A stretch of DNA of 64,000 bases from Rebecca billardiae RCC1528 (taxonomy: Eukaryota; Haptophyta). Position numbers and translations under genes: made by a program. The stretch is taken from contig OZ251222.1 in the NCBI GenBank assembly GCA_965240325.2, forward strand, positions 1,426,001 through 1,490,000, in the 5' to 3' direction. This document shows, piece after piece, positions 12,362 through 23,696 of this stretch. Position 1 is the first letter of the stretch; each line of letters begins with the position of its first letter. Below the pieces are notes generated by a model that ran no database searches, was not told the DNA's origin, and saw nothing but the letters and a program-made list of their open reading frames with translations.

Positions 12362-13829
12362 CTACCACAGCCTCTGGAACTTGTTCTCGTGGCTGCCGCC
12401 CACTGCGTTGAAGCCGTACGAGCGCGAGTCCATTGGCGGCGTAGCGTAGCGCACGACCGGTGGGCGACCCTGCTCCGAAGCGGAGAGGCGATTCTCGCGC
12501 GCGCAGCGCGGCGCTTCGCCGCCCCAGCGCCGCCAGCACGCGCGGGCGATCTGCGCGCGTGCTCGGCGCAGCCCGTCCTTCTCCTTGGACACGTACGCAT
12601 CCGCGCCGGCCGCAGCGTACATCCGGCGGTCTGCGCTCGAGCCGTTGCACGAGACGACAAAGGCGACGAGGTTGTGCTCGGCCTCGGGCACCGCGGCGCG
12701 CACGCGCGAGATCACGCTCGAGCCCCGGGGCACACCCACGCCGAGATCCTGGTCGGAGAAGAGCACGACGGGCCCGGCGCGCACCAGTGCGGCGAGCGTC
12801 TCCGCGTATTCGATCAGCTGCGCTCGTTCGCTCTCCTCCGTCGCGTCGACGGGCGGGAAGACGATGGGCTGCTGGCGCGGGCTGCTGCCGGCCGCGTCGG
12901 CTGCGCCCTCGAGCAGCGCGCCCACGCGCGAGCGCATGATGGCGCGCGTCGTCCGCGAGTCGTCGACGATGAGGACGGTCGCCGACGCCGGGATGCTGAA
13001 CTCGTCGATCGCGCGCGCCTCGGACGCGCTCAGCATCCCGACCGGCACGTCCATCCGGAAGAGGAGGTGGCGCGGCGCGCCCTCCGCGTACACGGGCGGC
13101 ACGACTCGGCCGCCGAGCGCGGCTGCGCAGCGCTGGATGAGAACCCTGTGGCGCGCGGGCGGTCGGGCGCGCGCGGAGAGACACAGGTCAGCCTTTGCGC
13201 CGCCACCACCGTCCCCGCCTTCGCACTCCGCACGCCGGCGCGAGCGCGCACCGCGTGCCGCTCTCCAGCACCTCCGACAGGTCCTCCGCGTCGCACGACA
13301 GCGAGTCCGCCACCACGTCGATGGTGAGCGTGGAGTGCGCGAGGGTGAGGGCAAGCCGCGGGCACCATCCGATCCCAAGCATGTGTAGGTCACGGCAGGC
13401 CGCCGTCACCGCCACTCGGATGGGTGCGGGGTCGACCTCGACGGTGCCCTCGGTCCACGAGTGCGTGTCTTCTTCCATCATGTCGTCGTCGCTGCCGGCG
13501 ATGGTGAGGTCGACGTCGGCGTCGTCCCTATCGACGATCTCGCTCAAGTGCACGAGTTCGGGTGTCGGCGTGTACGCGCCAGCGACGAGCGCCTCGTGCA
13601 CCACCGTGCTCTGGAGGCGGTTCATCGCGTCGCGTATCTCGCGCGCCGCGTCCTCGAGCGCGGGTTGTTGTGGCGTGGGCGCAGCGCGGGCCAGCTCGTC
13701 GAGAATGGCCGTTGCGCGGATCAGCGGGTTACGGAAGCCGTCCTCGAGCGAGCACAGCGCGTGGCTGGTGAGCGACGCGCCGCTGCGCAAGCTCGTGCGG
13801 CTGCCGTCGTCGTTGTGGGAGGCCTGCAT
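12362..13829 (-). CDS. Hybrid histidine-kinase-like protein with receiver domain, array copy 4
   Basis: Exons 13829-13234 and 13145-12362 with intron 13146-13233 give 459 residues starting at MQASHNDDGSRTS. Upstream of this Met the unit diverges (3-bp deletion near 13837, then a new sequence from 13859). This copy therefore lacks the 38-residue extension open in copies 2 and 3, which supports MQASHNDDG as the true start of all copies or marks this copy as 5' truncated. The receiver is identical in its key residues to copy 2 (VLIVDDS, LFSDQDLG, YVSKEKDG). One conservative change in the linker (IVDRDDADVD for IVDKDDADVD) is visible. Confidence 0.7.
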
Positions 13830-13997
13830 CGGGCCGGGTGGTCCACGAGAGGAGTGGAGGAGTGGTGATGTGGGTCTGTGGGAGGCGGCAAATTGTGATG
13901 CTGAGAATCGGCCGTTTGCGCCGGTTGTGGGATTTTGCCGCTGCCGTGTTAAAACCTTTCACATTCTCAATTGGGCTCACATGGTTAGCTAGGTTGG

Positions 13998-14021
13998 TGT
14001 GCCGTTTGGCCAAACGGCACA
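13998..14021. repeat. Perfect 24-bp palindrome
   Basis: The sequence is centred on TTTGGCCAAA, with arms reading TGTGCCGTTTGG and its exact complement. It lies between the array end and the inverted-repeat element that follows. Confidence 0.9.
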
Positions 14022-14165
14022 GCATCGTTTCTCTATGACAGCGGCTCAATACTTTGTCGATCGGCGAGTCGGCGACCTGAAAGATACCCCCATAGGCATA
14101 TTGATCTTGAATGAAGCGATACCAACGTGTCGCTTCCGTCCCGAGCCGTAATGAAGATCGAACTA

Positions 14166-14831
14166 AAAAGACCCTTATTCAGGAAAGGGTGTGGCCCCAC
14201 TGCGACCGCCCGGACGAGGGCCGCTCGGAATAGCCGTGAGTGCGACGTCACGCGCCGCTGTTGGGCCTGAGCGCCGCTAGTGAGGCCCTGGCAGCGCCCC
14301 ATACCCACCATGCAGCCGAGTAGCCCTCTCACGCCTCTCACGACAGCCTGTAAGCCACACCGTGAGCAACGCGGCAGCCATCGGAGCCGATCGTCATCAC
14401 ACACACCGTTCAAAATAGAAATGGGAGCAGCTACGGGACGCATCCGCCACTCGTCTCTTCTCTACAGACGTCACCGCGTTGCGTGTTGCTGCTCCGGCGG
14501 CATCAGCACGCACTCACGCCTATTTCGGGCGTGCAAAGAGCAGCGCGTGCAAGCTGTTGCGTTTCACTGCATTGCAGATCGCGCGTCGGTGACAAGGAGG
14601 CAGAGACGACGGATGACAGCATGCCGAAGCGGCGCATGACCTTCCAATTGGTGTGTACTTGCCAACCATCCACCCCGGCGGACGATCCGGCGATGACGCC
14701 GCGACTCTGAGCGCGCACAGTAGGCGAGGTGCGCTGGCGGGACGAGCCGGGCGGCATGCCGCCACTGGGAACCCACTGAAGCCGGGGCCACAACCTTTCC
14801 TGAAGCAAGGGAGTCACCTGAAGGGTCTTTT
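14166..14831. mobile_element. MITE-like element with terminal inverted repeats
   Basis: The left end AAAAGACCCTT followed by CAGGAAAGG..GTGGCCCC is mirrored at the right end by GGGGCCACAACCTTTCCTG ... AAGGGTCTTTT. Length is about 666 bp and no transposase is present. The right terminus has an extra 18 bp between the two conserved blocks. A target duplication is not clear. Open frames inside are overlapping on both strands and unconvincing. Confidence 0.6.
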
Positions 14832-16187
14832 ATAGAGCGCTCGTTGGAACTTGAGCCCGGCTTGGCGCCCACCGGCCCGGGCGGTGCCATGCCGTGGTTT
14901 TGCTGCCGACCAGCTCAAGTTCCACAGCTGGTCAACGTTCGGCTTGCGACCTCGCCGCTGGTGCTTGTAGGAAGGTACACGAAATGTTCGAACTCCCGCG
15001 CGCCCGCTCTGCGCGTGTCGACGCCCTCTGAAGGTGACTCGGGGGGCATGCGGGGCAGACGGGAATGCTGCCGTGGGTCGGCACTCTAGTGACTCTCATC
15101 AGTCGTCCAGTGCGCAGGCCACGTAGCGCGGATGTGGTGCGCGCATGGCCCGGAAACGCGGTCGCGACATGTCTACCTGGTCTACTCAAGGCCTGCCGCA
15201 CCGTGAAGCGAGCGCTCTCAGGAGCGTGTGCCGAGCGTGCCAGCCCCGCCGAGATGGAGCAGTTCCATTCTGGCTCACAAGTTCCCGCAACGAGCGCTCA
15301 AGTTTGAAGTTCCCCGGCGAGCGGTAACCAAGTTGGAAAGGGTCAAAGGTCTGGAGCGGCAAAAGTACGGCAAAGGCCATCAATGAAGTTGTAACTATCG
15401 TCATAAGTTGGAAAGTCTTTTATTAATACGTATTTACAAAAATCAGTAAACCACGCTTAACATTTTCCGATACCTCCTCTATGACAAGTAGTATGGGAAA
15501 AAATGCCGAGGATGAGAGCGAACCTGAAAACATCGTTCAACGTAATGATTTCTTTCGGTCGGTGCAAGTGTGAGCGGTTTTTCTATTAATTTGACGCAGA
15601 TTACGGATACCAGGAGTGGTCACGTCAATTGTCGCAACTTTGCTGGGGGATTTACGACCTGGTCAGGTCGGACAAAACCCGGACCCGTCCGGGTTTTCGA
15701 CCAACCCACAACCCCAACACCCCCACCGCGCCGACCGTCCCGTCGCCGGCGCCCACTCCCACCGTGCCGCCGCTCACGACCTTGGGCAGCTGGCCGACAG
15801 AGGTGCCGCGCGTGATCGCCACGTCGAACTAGAGCCCTCCACACCCCCCAGTCCCCCTCATCCCCCTCGAGGCACTGGGGCCAGCTCCGCCGTCCGCGCC
15901 GCAGCCCGCAACGCCGGCCGCCCCGCACCGCCTGCGCCGCAGCCCGTGTGGCACCCGTGCGACCCGGCGGACCCGTGCCGCCGCCTGTGCTGCGCTGCGC
16001 CCGATCGGCACGAGCACTGCCTCGGCCTGATGCACCGCCTTCGCTGCCTGATGTGCCCCACCGTCGCCGCCGCCGCCGTCGTCGCCGCCGTTACCGACGT
16101 CAGAATCGACATCGGCGGCGGATTCGTGCATCTGGCCCTCGCGTAGACGCGTACGCGCGGGCAGGTGCGCGATCTTAAAGTGCTTCT
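14832..16187. other. Region without a supported gene
   Basis: 14832-15560 shows no convincing frame. From 15690 to 16140 several overlapping frames on both strands are open because the sequence is C/G-rich. On the minus strand a stretch reading KKHFKIAHLPARTRLREG (about 16145-16190) looks protein-like and may be an exon of the hypothetical gene just to its right. Confidence 0.4.
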
Positions 16188-16620
16188 TCAGGGCGACGCG
16201 GCTGAAGAAGGGCGCGAGCGTCGCGAGCGAGCAAGCGACCGCGCGAGTGAGTTGAGCCAGACGATGTTGGTGGTCTCGCCTCGGCGTGTTTGAGCGGACG
16301 CAAGCGAGCTCGCGCGCTTGCGCGCGCGCCGCACCTTCCTCCGCGATTTCATGTCGGGCGTGTCCGTGCCAAACCAGTGCCGCCTGGTGGGATTCCCGCG
16401 CCAGCTCAGATAGATGACACGCTCCACGCGGCGTCCGCAGTCTCCCTCTAACTCGATCAGAACGCGCCCTTGCCAGTGACCCGGATTACACGCTGTGCTC
16501 ACGTAGGGCCTTGGATGTTGAAGGCCAGACAGATGGTCGGCTGCACCAAACGCATCACCGCGGGGCATGCACTCCGAGGGCACGTCGACGGCATACCAGT
16601 GCCGGAGGGAGAGTTTGCGT
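16188..16620 (-). CDS. Hypothetical protein exon, divergent from the CEP70-like gene
   Basis: The minus frame is open from a stop near 16622 down to 16188 and has natural-looking composition: HWYAVDVPSECMPRGDA, CNPGHWQGRVLIELEGDC, VIYLSWRGNPTRRHWFGTD. After KSRRK there is a GTGCGG donor-like site identical to the first donor of the neighbouring gene, and acceptors near 16200 could link to KHFKIAHLPARTRLREG. I could not resolve the splice pattern, and the Met at 16583 may not be the start. No family recognised. The alternative is a chance open frame in GC-rich DNA. Confidence 0.3.
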
Positions 16621-16964
16621 CAGATGAGCGTGCACAATGAGGGCACCCGAGATCGTCACATCCATCGTTGGAGTTGAGCGCACAGATCGCAAGAGCTCTC
16701 GCAGGCGAATAGGGCGAGCGACCGCTCGGCGCCCTCCACCCTGGCTTGACCCTGGCACCCTCCAGCCTGGACGCCCACTCCAACCGCCAAGGCCGGGGTC
16801 GGCCCGGGCGGGCCCAGCCCGTCCAAGGGCCGTACCCCGTCGACGCCGCCCCGGCCGGGCATTGCTCCGGGCGCCGGAACTGGAAAAAGCCAAAAAGGCA
16901 TATAACTGTATCATCGATTCATCGTCATCGTCAATAAAAGCACGATGGCGGTGCGATCGGTGCG

Positions 16965-19900
16965 ATGAGTCGAGCCGGCGAGCAGACATCTCCTCCAAGA
17001 GCGCGCGGGGCGTTCTTCGCCGATGATGGCCTTCTCGAACTCGGCCTGCCGAGGGCCTGGTCGATGGCTGACCACGCCGGCCGGGCGCTGCACGCCGAAT
17101 TCACAGATGCGTTCGCTCAGGCGCACGCGGCCGAGGAGGCCGCCGCCGAGGCGCTCTTCTCCGGCCAGGAGCCCTCCCCACTGCTTGACTCGCTCTTCGG
17201 CGCCCTGACGAGTGGCGAGAACGGCAGCGATGGGGCCGCTACCGCCCAGACCGACCCGAGCGGCTCCCCCGCGCGCTCGTCGCGACCGCCGACGCCGGCG
17301 TCTGTGCTTGGGCCCGCGCTCGCCGGTTCGCCTGGCGCACTCCGTCTTGAGCTGCGCGCGCGCGGAGATGAGCCGACGAGAGCGGGGCGCCACGCGTGGA
17401 CCACCGGCGCGGGCGCGGGCGGCGAGAGCCCGCGCATTCGGGCACGCTCGCCCACCGAGGCCGAGGACAGCGCGCGCGCGTGGGAGCGGCTGGGCGCGCG
17501 GCTGAGCGCCAATGGCTTTGGCCCGCCGCCCGCGCGCCGCGCGCCGGCGGGCGCGCGCGCGCATGGCGCCGCCTCGGCGCACGAAGGCGGTGCGCGCGGT
17601 GCGCCGACGAGCGCCGCGCTGCTCGGCGCGCTGGACGCCGTGCTCGACCAGTTCGAGCAGCGCGGCGCCATCGTGCACGACCTGCTCCGGGAGCTGGAGG
17701 GCGCGCGGCAGCGCGCGGCGCAGAGCGCGCACGGGCCGGCGCCGGGGGCGGCGCGCGGCGGCGGGCGCGGCGAGCACGGCGCGGAGGGCGCGGAGGGCGC
17801 GGAGGCCGAGGGCGGCGCAGACGGCGCGGCGCGTGGTCTGCGGGCGCTTCGCGCGCGCGCGGCCGCGCTCGAGCTCGCGCTGCGCGAGCGGGACGCGCTG
17901 ATCGCCGAGCTGCGGCCGAGCGACACACTTGGCGCGGCCTCGGCTTCGGCCGGCGCCGAGCCGGGCGGCGCGGCGCGGAGCGCGCGGCCGCGGCTCCTCG
18001 GCTCAACGGCCGCGTCGCTCGCCGAGACGCACACGGCGAGCCCGCGCTCGGCGCGCGCGCAGCACCCGCCCAGCCCCGAGCGCGACGGCGCGGAGGGCGC
18101 CGCTCGGAGCCCGCCGCCCTCCGCCACACCGCCGCCCAAGGGCGGGCGAAGCGCCGGCGGCGCGCGCCCGCCGCCTCCGCCGCACCGCCACCCTTCGGGC
18201 GAGCTCGCCGTCGCCGCCGCCGCCGCGGCGCGCGCCAGGCTCGAGCTGGAGCGCGAGCGCGCGGCGCGGGCGGAGGAGCAGGCCGAGTCCCGTCGCGCGG
18301 CGTCGCGCGCCGACGCGCGCGTCGCGCGCGCGAGCGAGCGCGCGCGCGCGCTCGAGGCTGAGGGCGCGGCGCTGCGCTTTGAGCTGCGGCTGCGGCCGTC
18401 GGCGGCGGCGTGGGCGGCGGCGGCCGCGGAGATGGGGGCGCTGGAGGAGCGCGCGGCGCGCGCGGAGGGTTCGCGGCAGCGCGCGGAGGCGAGCGCGACG
18501 GTGGCGCGCGCGCGGCTCGACGCCGTCTTCCCCGAGCGGCTTCCCGTCGGGCCGGGCGCCGCCGCGCGTCCGCGCCGCGCGCGCTCGGCGGAGCGCGCGC
18601 GCGGCGGCGCGTGCGCGCCGCCGCTCGCCGACGCCGAGCCGGGCGGCGCGGACGCGGAGGACGAGCTGCGCGCGTACCTGCGCCGCGCGATGCGCGACGC
18701 GGCCGAGGGCGCGGTCTCGGGCATCGCGCGCGCCGAGCCCACCGCCGTCGACGAGTGGCGGCTGCCGCTGGCCGAGCGCGCGCCGGCGCGCTCGCGCGCA
18801 GCGGTGGCGGCGGCGGGCGGCGGCGCGGGCGGCGGCTGGGCCGAGCACGGCGGCGGCGGCGCGGCGCCCGGCTCGCCCGCGGAGGCGCGCGGCCTGGTCG
18901 CCGCCGCGGCGGAGCTGGAGCAGCTGCGCGCGGCGCTCGCCCGCGAGCAGACGGCACACCGGGCCGCGCGCGCCCAGCTCGACGCCGCGCGCCGCCAACT
19001 CGAGCTCGCGACGCGTCGGCTGCAGCACAGCAGTGCGGCCGCGGCGCGCGAGCGCGCGGCGGGCGCGCGCGCGCGGCCGGAGGGCGGCGGCGCGAGCGCG
19101 CTCGCGCTGCGCGAGGCCGACCTCAGCGCGGCGCACGCCGAGCTCTCCGCGTGCGTGCGCGACGCGTGCGCGGCCCTCGGCGTGCGCGGCAGCCGCGCGC
19201 TCGCGCCCGCCGCCGCCAAGCTAGCCAAGGTGCGGCGCGCGCGCGCGGTGCGGTGCGGTGCGGTGCGGTGCGGTGCGGTGCGGTGCGGTGCGGTGCGCGC
19301 CGCCGATTGCTGAGCGCCCGGCGCCGCGCGACCGCCCGCGCGGCCGGAGGGCTCTCAAGACTCGTGCCTCGCGCGCGCGCCCGCGCCCGGGCGGCGCGCG
19401 CGCGCAGCTCGTCGGCGCGATGCCCGCCCTCGACGCCTTCGTGCGCCGCGCGTGCGCCCTGCTCGCGCCGAGCGCGGCGCGCGGCGCGCCCGCCACGCCG
19501 GAGGGCGCGCTGCGCGAGCTCGAGCGATGGCGCGCGGAGCGCACGCGCGTGCAGCTGGCGCTCTCGGTGGGGGGCGCGGCCGAGGCGTCGGGGGCGCGGG
19601 CGTGCGGCGCGGAGAGCGAGCGCGCCCGCGTGCTGCGCGCTGAGCTCGAGCACACCACCGCGCGGCTGCGCGAGGCCGAGCAGCGCCTGCGCTCGGCAGA
19701 CGTTGCGAGCGCCGCGGCCGCGGACGACGGCTCGGCCGCTGCTGCCGCCGACCGGCTGCTGCGGGAGCTGGCGGGCCTGTTCGGCGTGCGCTCGCGCGAG
19801 GGGCTGTACCCGACGGTGCGCGCGGGGCGCGCCGGCCGGCGCAGGCCCTCGGCACGCTGCGCCCGACGCTTGGCGCGACCGCCCACGCCGACCGCCCCAC

Positions 19901-20410
19901 CCGCCCGCCCCGTCGCGTCACGCGGCCCCCCGCCGCGCGCCGGCGCCGCGCGCTCGCCCGCGGCCACGGCCGCGCAGCTCAACCGCGTGCACGCGTTCGC
20001 GCAGGAGCAGAGCGCCTTCCTGCGGCGCGCGCGCGAGCTGCTCGGTCTGCACGAGCGCGCGGGCGTGGCCGAGATCCTGCGCGCGCTGGGCGACCCGGCC
20101 GAGCCCAGCGCGCACGCGCACACGCCTCCAGAGCGCGTGCGCGCCGCGGCCGCTCGCACCACCGGCGGCCGGGCTGGCCCCGTGGCAGCGGCGGCGGCGG
20201 CAGCGGCCTCGTCGCCGCCCGACGCGCCGCGAGCGGTCGGGAGCACTGCGGCGCACGACGGCGGCACCGCTGGTGGCGCCGCCGGCTTTGAGCTCGAAGC
20301 GCTCCCGTCCGAGACGACGGCTTCCATCGAGCTCGCTGAGCGCGAGGACGGCGCCACGACCATCGTGGCCGCACCGCCTCTCGGCGACGACGCTGGCCGG
20401 GGGTACCGGT

Positions 20411-20455
<45 letters not shown>

Positions 20456-20514
20456 GCCGCGACGCCGCCGCCCAGCAGGACACTGGCATCGCCGAGACGA
20501 GCCTGTCGTCGTAG
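16965..20514 (+). CDS. CEP70-like centrosome/basal-body coiled-coil protein
   Basis: Three exons are inferred: 16965-19229, 19408-19815 and 19978-20514, about 1069 residues. Introns are 178 bp (AAG/GTGCGG to GCGCAG) and 162 bp (ACG/GTGCGC to GCGCAG). The first intron is required, because the exon 1 frame stops at 19311. The second is inferred from composition and from the join REGLYPT-LNRVHAFAQEQ. CEP70 hallmarks seen: the N-terminal WERLGARLSANGFGP block, ALDAVLDQFEQRGAIVHDLL, a long Ala/Arg-rich coiled coil (about 230-720), ACAALGVRGS...LVGAMPALDAFV, and LAGLFGVRSREGLYPT...RRARELLGLHERAG, which follows the CEP70 C-terminal pattern. An acidic ED repeat precedes the end. CEP70 proteins act at centrioles and gamma-tubulin sites, so a flagellated cell is implied. 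The protein is longer than animal CEP70 because of Ala-rich expansion. Confidence 0.62.
19247..19300 (+). repeat. GGTGC pentanucleotide microsatellite inside an intron
   Basis: About nine copies of CGGTG in the first intron of the CEP70-like gene, just after the splice donor. Confidence 0.9.
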
Positions 20515-20818
20515 CTGGTCCAGCCCTCCAGCCACATTTAATTCATCAGCACTATGCAAGTAGTGCGCGCTGCGCGCTGTGCTCAGGGTGGTGAATCAAT
20601 CGTGACTTGCGGTGATGATGACATCATCTAATTCTGAGGAGCTAGCTCTTCATGCATATCGTGATGGCGGCGGATGATGATGATCAGTGCGCGTATAAAG
20701 AAAGATACGACAGCACCCAGCCCCGACGGCACGGCGAGTGTGACCGATGCGCGCCCGCCCCGGCCCGGGCCAAACTACACTCTGAGACTACAGCTACTGG
20801 TATATACTACTACTACAG

Positions 20819-21318
20819 GCAATCGCGGGCAATAAGAAGTCAGAGATCTCACGACTAGTCTCGGTTTCTTAGCCGTTCGGTAGCCCGACCGCCTACGGAG
20901 TCTCAGTTTCTTAGCTAGGTCCGCCCGCCGCGCAGGCGCGGGGGGGGCGCAGGGGGGCGGAGCCCCCCGCTGAGTCTTTAGGCCCGGCCGGCAAGGCCGA
21001 AGAAAACATTTGGGCCATTTTGGAGCAAATCTGGCATGATGTTGCATGGATGCTGTGGTGCACTGGCCAGGAGTCAGTCATCAGGAGAAGTCGGGAATCC
21101 TTGGCCTGTACGAGTTCGTAGTCGGGCCGCGCGCCGCCGGTCCCACGGGCACTGCGCCTCGGCGGACCACTCGTCAGCCGCGACGACATAGTCCCGGTTT
21201 CTTAGTGTGACTATGCGTATAGCGAACCAGCCAATCGCAGTCTCAGTTTCTAGGCCAGATCCGCAGATAGCAAGCCCCAGTTTCTTAACGTGACAGCTCC
21301 TTATTGCCCGCGATCGTG
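20819..21318. mobile_element. Inverted-repeat-bounded element of ~500 bp
   Basis: Left end GCAATCGCGGGCAATAAG is mirrored by CTTATTGCCCGCGATCG at the right. Several near-copies of CAGTTTCTTAG (near 20862, 20901, 21193, 21243 and 21274) are spaced inside near both ends, giving a subterminal-repeat structure. No transposase frame or clear target duplication is seen. Flanking 20515-20818 holds no supported gene. Confidence 0.5.
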
Positions 21319-21393
21319 GGCGCGTCCATTTCTCGCTAATCGATGTCTCTTTGCGGTCATCTCAAAATTCGAAACTCGGTCTCTTCGAGCCTT

Positions 21394-21514
21394 GAAAATC
21401 GTCCCCCGTCCCTTTTTTCTTGATCAAAGATCTTTTTGAAACGTGGTTAGGGCCCAGTCCGGCCCACGGAGCGGGCTCCACGCTGCGCGTTCCGCCCTGC
21501 ACCGCGGGCCATAA
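21394..21514 (-). repeat. Dispersed ~120-bp repeat, copy 1 (inverted)
   Basis: Reading the minus strand, the repeat starts TTATGGCCCGCGGTGCAGGG and continues through a GATC-rich stretch (AAAGATCTTTGATCAAG) to GGGACGGGGGACGATTTT. A full copy in opposite orientation is at 52384-52500 and the first 60 bp recur at 36641-36705. Confidence 0.8.
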
Positions 21515-21914
21515 GCAGCAGCGCGCGCGCGCCGGCAGTAGAGTAGTGATTAACATAAATATATAGTGCCGCGCACTCCGTGACCCGCGTGACCAGCATA
21601 TATTCTCCTGCTGCCGAGTCGTCGCGGGCGGCGCATCATCAGCTGCTATAGCAGTAGCAGTATACTCAGTATATAGGCTTCATCGTCGCCGCGGTCCACG
21701 GGCCAGTAGTCCGGCCCGAATTGCCGTTATTATATTGGCAGTCAGCCGCGAGGCCCCATCATCGGCGGCTACGGTCGTATCGTCAGCATGCATTACGACA
21801 GCAGTACTGTATCAGCGTAGAGTGTCAATGCTGCTGGCGGCCCGGGCGACCAGGCGCCGCCGCCAGGCGGCCATCAGCAGCGCACTGCTCGCACCGCCGA
21901 GTTGCTACTGCTGG

Positions 21915-23198
21915 TCATGGCCGGCGACAGAGCGGAGCGCGCGTCATTTCGAGCGACGTCCCTCGCCAGATGTCGCCCGAGCCCGATGTGACGAGCTGCC
22001 AGCTCGCGCCGTGCAGGTCGGGCGCGGGCGACTCGGCCGCGCCCGGCGTGCGAACACAGCCCGCGGCATCAGCCGCGCCCGCCGCGCCGGCCGTGGCCGG
22101 CGGCGCGGCCACAGCGTCAGGCTGGCGGAGCTGGCGGAGCGCTCGCACCTCCGGCACGTCTACCACGACGGGCGGGTGCACGGGCGCGAAGAGCCCGTCG
22201 CACGTGCTCGCGTTCACGTAGGTCGTGCGCGTGTGCGCGCAGTACGCGGCGCCGTACGCCTGGTGCTGGTGGCCGAACAGGTGCAGCGGCGGGCGCGCGC
22301 GCGACACGTACTCGCGCAGCAGCGGCGCGCCCGTGCCGTCGTGGTCAAGCACGCCGCGCGGCGGGCCGTGCGAGACGAGCACGTCCACGCCCGCGGCCGG
22401 CAGCGCCTCGCGCGCGGCGCGCAGCACCGGGTGGTCGTCCGGCGGGCGGAAGTCCGGCTGGAACGCGCAGTTCTCCGAGGCCGCTGAGTTCTTGAGCGAG
22501 AGCGGCGTGCCGTGCACGCGCAGCCCGCACCCGAGCTCGACGGAGTGGTCGCACAGGTACGTGACGCGCGCGCGGCGCGCGCGCACCCGCGACGCGCCGC
22601 GCTCGAGCGCCGCCTGCACCGCCGACCGCCCCAGCTCGAGCAGAATCCGGTCGTGGTTGCCGCCGACCAGGATGGCGTCCGCGCACGGCAGCGACGCGAG
22701 CCACGCGCCCACGTCCTCGACGCGCGCGAGCCCCGCGCGACCGCCGTCGAGCGCGCCGAAGCCGCGGTCCTCCACGAACACGTCGCCGCAGTGCACCACC
22801 ACGTCCGACTCGGGCACCTCGACCAGCGCGTGCAGGCCGTGCGTGTCGCTCACGACGGTCAGCCGGGTCGCGCCCGAGCGCGGCGGGAGGGAGGCGGCCA
22901 TGCGCGCACGCGCGCCGGCGGGGCAGAGCTCGACGTGCAGGCAGCGCGGCCTCGACGAGAAGAACTTTGCAGCCAGCCGGCGCACGTTGCAGCACGGCCA
23001 CGTGAAGAGCGCGAGCAGCAGCCGGAAGCGCAGGGGCGTCGCGCGGAACCAGCTGCGCACCGCCTGCGAGCGCTGGATCAGCGGGTACACGGTGAACGCG
23101 CCGGAGAAGAGCAGCAGGATGCGCGCCACGCGCACCAGAGCGGGCGTGTGGTGGTCCGCGGGGTACGTGAGCAGGTTGAGCCCGAAGGAGAGGCTCAT
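21915..23198 (-). CDS. Calcineurin-like metallophosphoesterase, MPPED/UPF0046 type
   Basis: Intronless, 427 residues. The metal-binding motifs occur in order: VVSDTHG (about residue 114), CGDVF (about 138), GNHD (about 181), LVSHGPP (about 274) and LFGHQHQAYG (about 310). Their spacing and the SHGPP form fit the MPPED1/MPPED2 (239FB) branch of class III phosphodiesterases, which hydrolyse phosphodiesters in vitro. Unlike those compact enzymes it has a roughly 110-residue N-terminal extension with one or two hydrophobic segments (ILLLFSGAFTVYPLI; RLLLALFTWPCC), so membrane association is likely. The C-terminal Ala/Pro-rich tail is probably unstructured. The start at 23198 is the only upstream Met giving the hydrophobic segments, and it sits 147 bp from the opposing MED11-like start. 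Confidence 0.85.
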   Translation of the reverse strand: MSLSFGLNLLTYPADHHTPALVRVARILLLFSGAFTVYPLIQRSQAVRSWFRATPLRFRLLLALFTWPCCNVRRLAAKFFSSRPRCLHVELCPAGARARMAASLPPRSGATRLTVVSDTHGLHALVEVPESDVVVHCGDVFVEDRGFGALDGGRAGLARVEDVGAWLASLPCADAILVGGNHDRILLELGRSAVQAALERGASRVRARRARVTYLCDHSVELGCGLRVHGTPLSLKNSAASENCAFQPDFRPPDDHPVLRAAREALPAAGVDVLVSHGPPRGVLDHDGTGAPLLREYVSRARPPLHLFGHQHQAYGAAYCAHTRTTYVNASTCDGLFAPVHPPVVVDVPEVRALRQLRQPDAVAAPPATAGAAGAADAAGCVRTPGAAESPAPDLHGASWQLVTSGSGDIWRGTSLEMTRAPLCRRP

Positions 23199-23345
23199 GG
23201 CCGCGTGGACGTGGAGGACGCCGTCGTCGCTGGCCAGGCGTCGGAGCGGTCAGCGGAGTGAGGGGACGCGGGAATCCCTGGCCAAATCTCCATCCGCTTC
23301 CCCATCCGGAGACGAGAGTGCCGCCGGACGGAGGCGACGAAGACG
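23199..23345. promoter_or_regulatory. Short divergent promoter region
   Basis: 147 bp separate the start codons of the metallophosphoesterase (left) and MED11-like gene (right). Such spacing implies shared promoter elements and overlapping 5' regions. No TATA box is evident. Confidence 0.5.
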
Positions 23346-23696
23346 ATGGCGGCGGCCGCGGCGCCCGCGCTCGATGAGCTCGCTGAGCTGAACAAGAGCC
23401 TGGAGCGGGCGTTGGAGAGCGCTGCCGCGGTCCTCGAAGCCCTGAGTCGCGGCGACGAGGCTGCCATCGGCGACGTCAACAGCCACACGGACGTCTTCGT
23501 CCAGTCTGTGCACACCGTGCGCGCAGGCATCCAAAGACACGCAACGCTGATGGACGCCGTGGAGCCGTCCAGGTCAGGCGACATCGCCGCCTACCGCGAG
23601 GCTCTCGCCCCCGCACGGGCAAGGCTCTACCTGGCCAACATGCGCGCACGGGCTGCCGCGCACGACCTCCGACAGCTGCGGCCGCAGTCTACGTAA
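23346..23696 (+). CDS. Mediator subunit 11-like protein
   Basis: A complete single-exon frame of 116 residues, about the length of MED11 (115-120). The pattern follows MED11: a first helix LAELNKSLERALESAAAVLEALSRG, then FVQSVHTVRAGIQRHATLMDAV, a spacer, then YREALAPARARLYLANMRA. MED11 pairs with MED22 in the Mediator head and helps recruit TFIIH at RNA polymerase II promoters. The assignment rests on helix pattern and length, not on an invariant motif. Alternatives are another small Mediator head subunit or an unrelated helical hairpin. It is transcribed away from the metallophosphoesterase gene. Confidence 0.5.
   Translation: MAAAAAPALDELAELNKSLERALESAAAVLEALSRGDEAAIGDVNSHTDVFVQSVHTVRAGIQRHATLMDAVEPSRSGDIAAYREALAPARARLYLANMRARAAAHDLRQLRPQST

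Noticed and set aside
17117-19228. 703-codon minus-strand Ser/Ala-rich frame
   Set aside because: Antisense to the CEP70-like exon 1; composition is the mirror of Ala/Arg-rich coil.
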